A stretch of DNA of 64,000 nucleotides from the NCBI GenBank assembly GCA_050084515.1, contig CM114273.1:33046001-33110000 (forward strand). The letters run 5' to 3'. The position numbers and the translations under genes were made by a program. This document shows, piece after piece, positions 24,313-36,471 of the stretch (the stretch's first letter is position 1; each line of letters starts with the position of its first letter). Origin of the DNA: Blasia pusilla. Lineage: Eukaryota; Marchantiophyta; Marchantiopsida; Blasiales. The notes beneath the pieces are model-generated. The model saw only the letters and a program-made list of their open reading frames with translations. It did not search any database and was not told the origin of the DNA.

Positions 24313-25346
24313 CGGAAGCGTACGTTCAGTAGAACACACTCTCATCGCCAACCTACACCCAAACACACTCATGCTAGTCAGGCTTGGATCAAGCGGCCTT
24401 CCAACCCACCGATTCCAGGACCCGGCACCTCAGCAAGCTCAACCTTCCTTCATTCCTAGGTTTCCAAAACGTGCAAGTCTTCTGAGAGTAGGGACTGACT
24501 TTCTGGTTAGTCTAGGCACCTAAAACCGCGTTTGCACGCCTAGTGGTCTCAATTTTCCAGTGGACCTCGCATGAGTCCCCAACCGAGACTCAAAAATATG
24601 AGTCGCGAGTTGGAATCCAGTAGGGACCTCCGAAATCCACTGTATTGGACTTGGTTTGGGTTTGAAACCCAACGCTGAAACTCCCGATCCATTCTGTGCC
24701 CTTAAGTCACCTCGCAGCGCCCAAAGTGGGGTTCGATTCCTAGGCACCCTTGGAGACCTTCCCTCTTACTTGTACTTCTGGGGATGCCCGCCCTCCCCCT
24801 GACTCTAGGGAAAGACAGTCAGGCCCCTAAGATTGGCCCTCAACCCGATTGCTCTCACAATTTTTTTCGGCCAATATCTTAGCCCATACTCATGCGTATG
24901 CTGAGATCTTTGGTGCCTTGGAAGCGTCTCAAAATAAGCTTTCCAACACTTCCTTGCTTGTCCCAAATGCATCTCAGGATAAAAGTTATGGTCTAAAACA
25001 CAGTCAAAATCCCCAAACGCTAATTGTGTTCCAAAATTGGTTCTCACCTCTTTGGCAACCGACCTTCCTAGACTCAACTCATCTCAAGTCTTGGTTCACG
25101 TTTGGTCAAGGTTTCCTGGTCATGACCAAAAACGCATGAAACGCACAACTCTGTTTAGCGTTTTGTCTCTTGGACTTTTCCAATAGACCTTTCCAAAAGC
25201 CTCTCCAAAGCGCGATCATCATAGTGTGAGTCCGCCAGAGTTCTGATGTTCCGATGGCGCCTATTTGGTGTTAGTTTGGTTATAAGGGTCGTGACAACGA
25301 TGGGTTTGAAGTCCTTGGGATAATTTCCCAGCAAACCGGCTTCCTC
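24313..25346. other. Intergenic DNA, no gene seen
   Basis: Moderately GC-rich sequence that may be the leader or LTR of the element carrying the gag remnant. I found no partner LTR in the window. Confidence 0.4.
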
Positions 25347-26039
25347 CAACCCGTCAGAGTCTGTCGAGTTGCAATTCCTACAAAAAATTACAAAGATGTG
25401 CATAATCTGTGGCTAGAAGCAACCCATCAAACTCTGACAGGTTGTAGAAGGGTCAAAGATTACGCCATTCTATGCAAGTCTCTAGGGAAATGTAACCTGT
25501 GAAACTCCGACGGGTTGCAAGAAGGCCGATTTTTTGAGAAATTAGCCTAACGACTCACCAACCGTCGGACTTCGACAGGTTTCCCCTGAACCTAGCAAGT
25601 CCAACTTATAGGCCTCCTCGAAAAAAAAAATGCAACCCGTACGTCAAAGTCCTACATGTTGCATCTTGGCCAAGGTATTGGTACTTATCTCATGGCCATG
25701 CAACCCGTCGAACTTTGACAGGTTGCCGCTTTATCCCGCCAAGCTCCTAGAAGGCCTATCTTAAGAATAAAGATGCAACCCGCCAAAGTTCGACAAGTTT
25801 TGTGTAGGGCGAGTTCCCCCAAAGATCCGCAATCATTCAGACTTTGATGGGTTGCTACTTTCCCTAACATACTCATCTACTAGAGAGGTTATCTCAAGTA
25901 AAAAGGTGCAACCTGTTGAAGTCTGACGAGTTGCAAGCCGAGGTTATTCCTTGTAGAACAGAATTCTCTGAGGCTATGTTCGAAGTGATCCGTTCCTTTT
26001 AGAGTCTTTTTGCAAGCTGTCGGAATCAAATGGGTTGCA
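25347..26039. repeat. Array of ten imperfect palindromic motifs, ~70-bp spacing
   Basis: Ten copies of a 25-33 bp motif start with TGCAACC(C/T)G or a variant and end with GAC(A/G)GGTTGCA or a variant. They lie at 25347, 25419, 25491, 25559, 25631, 25700, 25773, 25829, 25908 and 26011. Each is an imperfect inverted repeat with TGCAAC / GTTGCA ends. Spacing is 68-73 bp for the first seven and more irregular later. The spacers are much less alike. A further copy stands alone at 22665-22694. Confidence 0.85.
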
Positions 26040-26099
26040 TAAGATATGAATAATTGAACATTGCAAGATTGTTTCCAAAGGGAATATGACCCACCATTG

Positions 26100-26640
26100 G
26101 ATCCAAGATTGCAACAAGTCGGGTGAAGAAGGTGCTCACAACGCAATCCGCACAATACACAAGACTCCTGGAAGACGATTTGGTGGATGAGATGCTTGCT
26201 AAAGGAGCACTTATGAAGAAGAAGACTTGGGCCAACTCATACATTTCCCAAGATGTTATTGTGCTAATTCTATGTTGGTCTAAACTCCGGGCAGCAAAAA
26301 GAAGCATGCAACTACAGCTGGAGCGTAAGAGGAAGGTTACAACGTCAGGGAGAGCAAAATTGTTGTGTCGACAATCATAAAATACAAAACCAGCAAGATG
26401 CAAAGATACATTGCTTTGCTGAATCCTAAGCTTAGCCCCAACTTTTACAAGGAGTTGAAGGCGATAATCAACAAAAGAAGGATGAAGATCCCCATGAACG
26501 CATGAGAGAGAAGATGTCCCCCGATTGCATGGACGGATTCGCTCTCTTTGGATTTTCCGAATTCAGGCAAATCACACTGATGAAAATCAATCTTGAGGGG
26601 ACGGAGGCAGAGAAGAAGGGTTTCGGACTCTAAAATTTTT
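26100..26640 (+). other. Degenerate coding-like segment, family not recognised
   Basis: Two plus-strand frames succeed one another: 26123-26380 (VLTTQSAQYTRLLEDDLVDE..., then a basic tail), and an overlapping frame from about 26335 to 26504 (MQRYIALLNPKLSPNFYKEL, then KAIINKRRMKIPMNA). They look like pieces of one protein split by a frameshift. I recognise no domain. It may belong to the same element as the palindrome array. Confidence 0.3.
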
Positions 26641-27993
26641 AAGTGGATGATAGAATAGTCCTTAAGTCCAGAATCGATTGAGGGTTTGTAGTTGCAGTGG
26701 TAGTAACTTAACCTCTCATAATTTCCACTTTGAACTCTGATAATGAAACTGGACACGCTACAACTCCAAAGATAATTTAATGTCTTCGTGAACGCAAGTG
26801 CCATATCAGAATTCGCTCCTTAATGCCTTAGGAGTGGCTATTTTAGGTGAGGTGGTGGGGTCGCGGAAGTATGAGATAGAGGACCGGCAAAGTCTCCTTC
26901 ATCCTTCCGAGTTTTGCAACATAGTCTCAGATCTGATCTGTTGAGCGGTGTTGCTATAACACCATTCGCACTTCAAATCTCACAATTCGAAGGACTTTCT
27001 GCATGTAAGTTTCATGTTGGACTTGAACACTTCCATTTAGGTCTCCACAGTGTCTTCAATGCGTTCATTGTCATGATTTCTCGTTCTCAATCCTACACTA
27101 GATTTCGAAAGACTGTGATATAAAGGAATCAGACGAAAACACTATTGCCTTCTATTCCTGGAAGTGCAGGGTATGAATTCGAGGCAATGGAAAATCTCAC
27201 TACGTTACAACTTTAATTTGAGTAGTCTTCCATAGATCCAGGAAACTAACAGCACCGGAGACAATCAGTCCTTCATTACTGTCTGAGTCGGAAAGTGGAG
27301 TTGTAAGGACATTGTGTTGATTAGGAAGGAAACACAAATGCAAAAGTTGATCCACAACGGCGCCAGTGGTCATGGCAATGAAAACATGTTATTTTGCGTG
27401 TGACGTCGGACATTCACCAATTGCACTCTGCCCTACGTCGCGAATATCGTTGAGACGAAAGGTTTTCATTACTTGTGCGGTGCGACTTCCCCAGCCACTT
27501 AGAAAAAAAGATCCGAACGCATGGACTTCCAAGATGTCGTTGACTTTTAAATCATCCTCACTAAAGAGGAGTGGCGTCAGATCAGCAGTTTATATTTGAG
27601 GTGTTTCAAAGAGTTGCTGTCAACGTAGAGTGCTAGGTCACAAGACAATTTTTCAATTTGATAAATCACATGGTTAAGATGCCGCCTCTCCACTACTACC
27701 AGTTAACCAGAGAATTAACTACATGACACAATTGTAGATCTCACTTTCTGCATTTTGACTGTTTACAACAATCTAGTTGAGAACTAATCAAGAACCGGTG
27801 ACTGCTTGGGACAACAAGAACCAAGTCAGGGAGCATGGGCCCATTGGAATGGTCTTGCTGCTAAATCATAAGCTATTTCTTATCAGAAAGACTACATGTT
27901 GTTTATGACTACATGCTAGTTTGAGATATTAACAAATTCGACCTCCTAGCCCTCTGTTTCAGTTGCTCTGTGAAAGTAAGATGTGAAGTGAGT
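26641..27993. other. Downstream flank of the CNGC gene
   Basis: No coding segment or repeat recognised. The end near 27993 should contain the 3' UTR of the channel gene. Confidence 0.4.
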
Positions 27994-30900
27994 TTAGGAA
28001 AGAGACCTGTCAGACCTGTTCAAGCTAGCAAAACGAGTTATCCTGCGATTTTGACTTTGGCTTGCAGCTGGATAAAATCTTGCATCACCGTCCGCTTTTG
28101 CAGCTTGTCTTGCTTTACATGCCCTCCAAGCTTTCTGGATACGACTGGTGGCCAGTCCTCTCCAGTAAGGAGATAAGTTCCTGCCAGAACATGGGGAGGT
28201 GCCATGTAAGCTTACTTGAGCTTGTGAAAAGTCTGAAGAAATGTTGAGAATTTGAAAACCAGGCATCAGAACTATATCGCAGTCTACAAAGGCTTGAGAC
28301 TCTGTGAGTTCCAGATGTAAAACTCCACTCAATTTTGTAGACAACGCTCTTATGCCTTATAGTGCTTTTGCCTGCAGATATCTCGTGACTTGTAAGGGGT
28401 TATAGTTTAACCATATGACACAGAAACTTCCGTCACCTGCCATGCACAACAAGGGGAACATTCTCGACAAACTTGCAGTTGAAATTACAAGAAACATTTA
28501 CCTGATTGCTCCCTGTACTCTGGGAGATTTGAAAGCACGCTTATAGTGGTTCGTGATATACTCCAGATCATCTGGTTCAAGCGAGAAGGCCTCCACAGCG
28601 GTTATAGACTTTACTGTTCTACTTGAGATCGGGTAGCTTCCCTTATTCTTGGAGGAAGGCATCTTCCTTCCACCTATTGTCCAATCCAAGAGAATCCATG
28701 GAAAAGTGAGCATCTCACAAAAACATATCGCTCTTTCAATTAAAGAAGTGCATAATATCCGGTGCAGTATTCAAACTGGGTATTTGAGTCATGGTTTAAT
28801 GCAATATGCAGAACTCCATTCTCAAAGCCAGGAACAGTCCTCCACTTCAAGGCTGAAAAAGATTGCGCCTTTATTCAACCCAGCAAAAGTTTTAGTCCTT
28901 CATCCTGAATAAAGATGGGAGAGTAAGACCAAAAACTTACCGGTACTCATACCTGCCTGATCAATAAAATGGGACAGCAGTTCTTCGCCGCAGAAATCTC
29001 CTTCTTTGAGTATCACCTTACTCCCATCAACTCCCTCACTCTCCAACTTTCCTCGGACGATAAAAAGCATTCGCTCCAGTGGCTTCTTCGCCACGAAGAA
29101 CACACTGTCCTCAATGTATAACTTCTGATAGAGGCGCTCACAAATAGCGTCCAGTACATGATCCTCGAGAAGCTCAAATAAGCGCACCTGGAAAAGTAAA
29201 TAGTGTTTATCGCGAACATTAATTAATGCGAAGCAATTAGTTTCCTGCAGACTGTTCAGAAACAATTGACATCTGGGACGTAAGTTACCTTCTTCACCAA
29301 TTCCAGGCAAAGATATCGCTGAACATCCTTTTGCACATCTTCTGGCAAGTCTTTGAGTAGTTCTCTTTCTTCTACTCCTCCTGTTGCCACCCATCTGAAC
29401 CGCCCAGCCTGTCTCACTCGCCTAAGATCAGACAGATAATCAATAAAATTGACCAAAGACTATCAAGTCAACGATAATGAGTCTCAGCCACTTTTGCAAT
29501 CTGCACACCGACTACCCAAAAGGTTTTACACATACTACAGCTGAATTCGAAGGATTCCACCTGTCACAAAACACGGCGCTTAAGACCTCCCAATTGCTAC
29601 GTCCGCTCCCGTTCCAGTCTAGAAGTACAGGTGTTACGAAATGCACTTCAAGCAGACAGAACCTAGAATTTCTCCTCTTGCTTGACAATTATTATCAAGG
29701 TCTACCTTCACATTGAGTTGGGCAGAGATGGTAAATGATGCAAGAAGAGCATGAAAACCTCATAGTAGTGAGTTCAGAACTTACTTTCGTAGCGGAGTAG
29801 GCAAACGCCGATGCTTCATCCAAACTTCAGTGTCATACCTCTTCAACTGCATCTCCAGCTTCCTGTTCATGCATTTTCCAGACTTAAGAGAGCTTTACAC
29901 AACTGCCCCACTTCAAACTCTTGCTCAGATGCATGTCACCATACTGGTATTGTGCATGCTTCCAATTATGCTTTTGTTTTTCCATATGAAAGGACAACAA
30001 AACTGGACCCCAAATATGAGAAGCGCATATTCGTGAGATGTCCTGGAAATCAACTCTCGCTTCCTTTCTTCCAAAGAATCTAGTCATTCGCTCGTTCATT
30101 GATTCCCTCAGCAGAAGCAACTCGCGATCAAATGCACTTCCACCCCCAACCTCACCCCCACACGCAAAGTACTTTGCAGCTCTGGCGATCTCTCACTTAA
30201 TGCAATCAAGTTTAACACTCACATAGAACCAATTAGGCAAGAACTAGAGGCAATGGGCACTTCACATTCGCACTCCAAGGCACACCACCAAACTGAAAAT
30301 AAGCAAAAGGAGTCCTGAATATGACAAGCAACCGCACTACCTGAGAGTGACCACCACTCCTCTCACAAGAATATAGTAAATCTCAATGTCTATCATATGT
30401 CGACGTTTGTGATTTAGAAAACATAATTTGGAGTTGACATGTTGTTCGTATATGACCACCTCCACATTGCATGTATGCATTGAAGAACGATTTGAATAAA
30501 GCATAGGAATTGGTTGATCTACGACATCTCCGATGTACTTAGTCAGGCTGCTGACTCCCTATGTGAGAGCGGGATGAGAATATGTAACAGATAGTACCGG
30601 GTGGCCAGCCATAAAACCCGGCTGTGAAGATCCATGGACAATTTTTAGGACTTGAGAAAGACGAGACAAGAATGCAAACAAGTCTAGTCTAGGCTCTGAG
30701 TTGGAATGATTCCGAGACTAAGTGTGTTGACACGACGCTAACGTCCGAACAAAGACCCTTGTGTACTCGCTAGTCTATACAGTACGATGCGTCTACATCA
30801 GTATCAAAAATATTTTCGTTGTATCCTGAGATACAAATGTTGTTACAAAGAAGGATGAAGAAGGGAACCATGAGTAGCCGTTCAGGTCAGAACATTGCAG

Positions 30901-33900
30901 GAAGAACTGAGCAGTAATGACTCTACTCAAGGTCCTGGCTCAAAGCAATAATCACTCAAGTGGTCTAGGAGAGTGACTACCATTCAGCAACTAGTAGAAT
31001 TTCTGGTGCGTATCCAACTGATGAAGGACGGGATCAACGACAAATGACGTAACATTTTGGAAAGTTGCTAATTGAGTAGGGAATGTATTTGCAACCTGCA
31101 TGGCAAGATATCGTCAAAGTTGAAAGACTACCTGCGACCAAGGGCCTGTAGAAAATTTTGCATGTTGCCAATCAGTAATGCAAATAAAAGAAGGCCCAAC
31201 CCGATGATGCCCATGGTAAACAACACCTCCCAGGTAAATAGGCTTGGAACTTGATTTCCCGCTAAGGTACTGATTTGCTGCAAAGACAAACATCCCAATA
31301 GTCTCTGAGTTCACTGAACAAAACAAATCGAGTTCCTTCAAAGCCTTTGGAGAACAGAGACGTACCTGAAAACCCCAAAAAAGAGAGTATATATATTTGT
31401 TGGTGACACTCTTCTCCATAGTTACTGGAACTCCATTGTTATATATTCCATACGGGAATGAGGGGGCCTTTCCAACGAGACCCAGACAAAAGTCGTTCAC
31501 CGAGGTCTGCTGGATCCATGGTAACCGTTCAGGAAAAATACTTGAAATATTTTCTTCCATATGATCTCCACAGTCCAGATACTCCTGACTACACAAGGAC
31601 TCCGCGCGACAAGTATTCTGCAAACATTGGTTGACACGCTGCCCACAAAACAGATGATAAGTAAGTTCAGTGGTGCCAACAGCATCCCCAAAACCCACCG
31701 GTTTCCATTGTCATGACAATGGGAGCAATCGCAGGAAGATGCATTACATAATATGTACAACCCTTTCCCTCCACAGGTTGTGTCAGCCAATTATAACTTA
31801 CCTGAAGACCAAATAAGTACCAACAGGCTCCCACCACATGACCAGCAAGCAGGTACATGAGCAGATTGATGACAAAGTTTGCCCATGCGGTCTCAAAAAC
31901 AAATCCAGCTGGTGATCGCCCAATTAACAAAGGGAAAAACCGGAGTGCCCTAGGTATGTTTTGCAGTAAGACAACAACTCGTAACACATTCTTTGCATAG
32001 TTTGCTCCATTCGCGCTCCTAGTGTATCTCTTCACCAGGGTCCATATAAGCACCTACAGCCACGCAAACTTTTAGTTACTAGAATTTCACACAATTAATT
32101 TTTTTCACAGTTTGTGAAATATACCAGAGATCAGCCATATGTCAGTCATATTCTCGGAAGCTTGAGAGCATTCATATCCTCATCACTTTTCGGCAAGGAA
32201 TCTAAACCGTTTTTGTTCATGGTATAAACTGCTGGTGATTACCATCCTTAAGAAGGAAATAACCAAACCTCGTTATGCTGATCAACTTGGTTATAAGCAC
32301 ATACCTGTGGCAATGGCAGGGCGGTAAAGAAATCCAAAATAAACCAACCCTTGATGTAATGAATGGCAATTTTTTTGGGATCGTCTTCGAGCTGTCCCGC
32401 TCCACGTGAGTTCGAGGCAGGTAAAACATAAGCCAATCGAAACTGCATCACATGCACCATATACTCGTCATGCCTAGCCATAGCTTGTAGATCAGAAAGT
32501 GGACTCCTCTCAACACCAACCACAATTCACTTGTCGAATCTGCTACTTCATCAGATCAAATCAATCTGTTGGACTTTTCATCAAACCAATCTGTTGGACT
32601 TTTCAATGCTTGCTAAAGTAATCTTAACCCAGTACAGAAATCTACGTACAAATGAAGAGACTGAACGTTGCTGCGTTGCTACATAAGACCGACAGAGGTT
32701 TTAGCAACTTTCCAGCTCCATCTTGCAGAAGTGATTATATTGTAGTACATTTGCGTCTTTGCCCCACGTGAGGATAGGCATGTAAGGTATATCATGCTTT
32801 CAAACTTCACTGCTCTGAGTCATTAAAAATCGAAGCTGGAAATTATTCACGTGACAACTGTACCTGTAGACAGATGTGAATGAGATGAACTGTATCTGTG
32901 ATACTTCTGACAACTGTAACGGTCACCGCAGCTGCATTATTGAATACCAAGCAAAAAAAGTCCTGGTTCAACACAACCAAAGAGTGAAGTAATTAACAAG
33001 GAGAATAGATGTTACAACAATCCACCAGATAACACAACACACCAATTTCAACTTGACATACAGCTAGCAGAAATACAGTGGTTTTTCAATATCCGTGACA
33101 GGAACTTCCCAACTTAAATTATCATCAAGGAGCTTATGCGCGAAATCCTGAATGGAAGTCCTTGAATCTTAGTGAAGGCAATCGTTCTAATGCATACTTT
33201 CGTTAAACATATTCTCAGTTCTCCAATTTTATTTCTAAAGGTCTCACTTCTGACAGGCAAGTTGATTCTGCTGACGGTTAACTATTCCGTCCTGTCCTTT
33301 GCCTCTATTTGTAATAATGGGATATGTTTTCTCGAAATATTGGCTCTAGGCATCTCCTCGATTTATTGATCAACTTTCAATTCTCGTATCCTCTCTACTG
33401 TCTTGATTGAGTATAGAGAGGATGAGTGAGAGGAAAGATCGTGATATTTGGAGGTATATTAGTTCAGTAGGATATCTATCAAGAAGAAAAGTCAAGCACT
33501 CACGCTCTTAAATGTTGTGCTCGCATAAACGAGGAAGACATAGAACTCAAAAACAAAAACGTAAGTGATAAATTTTTCTCCCCTTGCACTTCAAAGCCCC
33601 GAGACGTATGAACATACCTGTCTTACAGAGAGCAGAAAGAAAAAAACTGGATCGATGAAGACAGCAATTAAAGAAGAAATGCAGAAAGTTTTGTTCCAAC
33701 GTTGAATAGTCTTAGTATGAGGATAGAAAATTCCAGGAAGCCATCTGTTACTCCACGAATCTGCTCTCTTTTGAAAGACGTTTGCCCCTCCTACGAATGT
33801 TCTTCGTGCCTGTTTTGAAAACCACCTCTCCGAGGTACATTGAGAAACAGGTTAGATTTTGAAAAGCTATTTTAACTAGTATCTGTTCAACATTTCCGTT

Positions 33901-36471
33901 AAACAAGCGATGTTTTATGATCATTATGGTTGAACTTGATATTTAGCACTAAAACTGGAAAGAGTCTTCCAACACTGGCCATGGACACCTTCACTAACAT
34001 TTAAGCCCAATGAGTACGTGAAGAGGTCAGAGACAAACAAGATTTCAAAGACTATTCGATAATAGACGACTACTCTGCATTATTTTATGATGACAGTGTT
34101 GATTTCGGTAAATGAGAACAAATCTGGAAGAGATCGAATTCTTGGGATTGCAGATATACTCTGTACACAGTAGTCTAATGTTATCAGGAGTGTTAACAAA
34201 TATGCAAGTTTGTTGAGTTTGGAAATCCTCTAGTTCAATAGTTGTGATCAGGTTATAGAAAGCAGAGTGATTAACCGAAGAAAATTGACCAATCTAAGTG
34301 CGAATGTGGTCGGTGAAATCACTCGATTGTACATATGTCCAGCAGGAACCACAATCAATAAGCAACGCAGTGATGGCTTGTTACCAGGACTCACCATCGC
34401 CTGCATCGGGTCCTGATGATGGCTTTAGAAATCGCAACAAGCAATTCCCACGTTTAGAGTTTGTCACTGCTCTGGAGGCAATGGGAAAATGGGATAATAA
34501 ATCTGCAAAGAGAGTAAGAGTTAAGCTATATCATCAGTTGTATTTTTATGTGGCAGGAGAACTCTTTAGGCCAAGAATTCCAGTGAAAGAACATACCAAT
34601 GTAGGTAACTAAGCACTGAGAAGATTTTACTCTAGATAGCGTATGGAACGAGTAAGCTCATAGATTTATTGGTCTTTTGGCTGTCCACGAACAAGAGGAC
34701 TGTATAATAGACGAATAAATCTGTCACGGACGATTTAAAAAATCTGTCACAAGACGACCTTATAAATTTATAAGAGTTTGTCTAGGGTTACACATTCTTA
34801 TAAAGTATATGAGTGTGTCATGGGAAAGAACTACTAGGGCCCAAAAAGTCTACCTCTGCCAGTGGTTACAATAGCTCAACAACAGAGGTCAATATTATGC
34901 TAGCACAAGCGGAAGCTGATGTCAGTACATCAGGAAACGGGATAAAACCCGAGGGCCACATCTGTTGGTCCATTACCATGGATAAAGAGAGGTTGACTAA
35001 TCCAGAGTCAACCCCAAGGTTTGCATCCTGCCCCTGCAGAAAATATTCGTGATAGAAAGTACTCTTCGTGAATCAGTACTTTAGGTGTCTTGGACATTGA
35101 TGCTTTGCAGCACCATCAAACAGTGCGCAGGAGACGAAAATTAAGAAATTGCACAACTAGTGCACCTCCACAGGGACATGCGGGAGTGGTCTAGAGCTCC
35201 ATTGGAGTAGTACTTCAGCCAAGCTCTTCGCTCTCACTCCTCAGATCCAAAAGGTTGTGGTCCTGAAGGGAAAGAGAGATTGATTTGTCACTACCCGCCT
35301 TGTCGCTTGGAATCCCTCTTTGGCGTCTATTCCTGTTTTTGTCTGATACTCTCGAAACTTTGACACTGATTCTTCAAACAGTAAAGTCATAAAGTCATAT
35401 TTCGACTCCACTTATAAAACTGGTCTGACATAGATTCTATATTGGGTAGCCTCTCTTGAGAACGTATCGTTCCAGAGATTATTTCCACACTCTGCGGGAT
35501 TCCTATACTATAAGGACTTCCACGTTGCAGGTCTGCAAAGCAACCAGTCCACAAGTCCTTCTACCATACGGGGGAGATGAATGTAAACACACACGCGAGA
35601 TTCGAAAAAGCCATCGAGCGTCCCTAAGCAGTGTTGACGCAGCGTTTGAATATAAGATTCATCTTCTCCATGAGCAATCTAAGAGGGAAGTGGTGCAGAG
35701 AAAGGAAGCATGACGATTCAATACGAATAGGAGGCTCCTACAGATACTCTTCACGCTCCTAGCCTATGATACCCACTAAACGCTACAAGGTTCAAAAACT
35801 ACCTTTCAAGAAGTGGCAAAGTCTGTATGGAAGACTTTTCCACTTTAATTTCTAATTGCTGCTGCAACTGGGACTTTGATGCAAGCTCCAGTAATTCTCG
35901 CAGTAATTAATCCGATGGCAACGTGAAAAAAGTAGTTGGCCAGCGTTAGCTATGGTAGCCATCCAAGTTTGGATCTCCAGGCTTGATGCACAAATGAGCA
36001 AAGAAGAGGGAGCAGAAGAAAGGTAACTCTTTCACAAATAGTGGGCTGAATGCAAGGCGCAATCGTTTGAAATGCATGGAAACAGGTGAGTCACAGTTTA
36101 AAGTTAATTATCACGATGTTTGAGATTATACTCGGTGGCAGGTGTGAAAAAGGATTGGGAGTGCTTACTTGACCAACCCTTGGAACTAAGCGGTCCACAC
36201 AGTGGGATGGACAATTTTTGCAGAACGGGTTAGAACATTTGCCCGAGTTCACCAAATTCCCGTCCTTTCCAACTTCATAGCGTCCTTGTCCGTTTGTTCC
36301 CACCGATGCAAAATGTGCTCCACCCAACTTATCAACAAAATCATCATAGTCCGGGCCGCCTTTAACATTGAGCTCTACATAGCTAGATGATCGAGAGAAG
36401 TCCACAGAACTCGCATTTGACAGATCGCTACGTAGCATAGGAATCTCGTCCACGTGTCCATTTCTGCCCAT
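27994..36471 (-). CDS. CNGC19/20: Cyclic nucleotide-gated ion channel, CNGC19/20 type (group IVa), 739 aa
   Basis: Twelve exons: 36471-36169, 33809-33618, 32962-32864, 32442-32305, 32053-31802, 31638-31366, 31277-31132, 29862-29785, 29421-29289, 29187-28941, 28673-28502 and 28180-27994. All introns are GT-AG and the phases agree. The N-terminus has a Cys cluster, CSNPFCKNCPSHC. S1 starts near FCISSLIAVFIDPVFFFLL. AGQLEDDPKKIAIHYIKG, then ANFVINLLMYLLAGHVVG, lead to the pore region with filter STLAGNQ (about residues 422-428). The C-linker (LEMQLKRYDTEVWMKHRRLP) precedes the cyclic-nucleotide-binding domain (about 525-665, FIVRGKLESEG...GDFCGEELL). An IQ calmodulin-binding motif, IQKAWRACKAR, lies at 692-702. 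Family role: cyclic-nucleotide- and calmodulin-regulated Ca2+/K+ channel of plasma or endomembranes. AGNQ and the intron-rich structure fit group IVa. A TTTGACAG just before the ATG could be a 5'-UTR acceptor. Confidence 0.93.

Noticed and set aside
24515-24760. tRNA gene suggested by GGTTCGATTCC near 24735
   Set aside because: No matching A box or cloverleaf at a tRNA-like distance.
25347-26039. CRISPR array, because of regularly spaced palindromic repeats
   Set aside because: The repeats vary too much, the spacers are ~45 bp and partly alike, and the surroundings are a eukaryotic plant genome with no cas genes.
34298-35713. Plus-strand frames inside CNGC intron 1
   Set aside because: Short, no domain, no repeat or splice context; expected by chance in 2.4 kb of intron.
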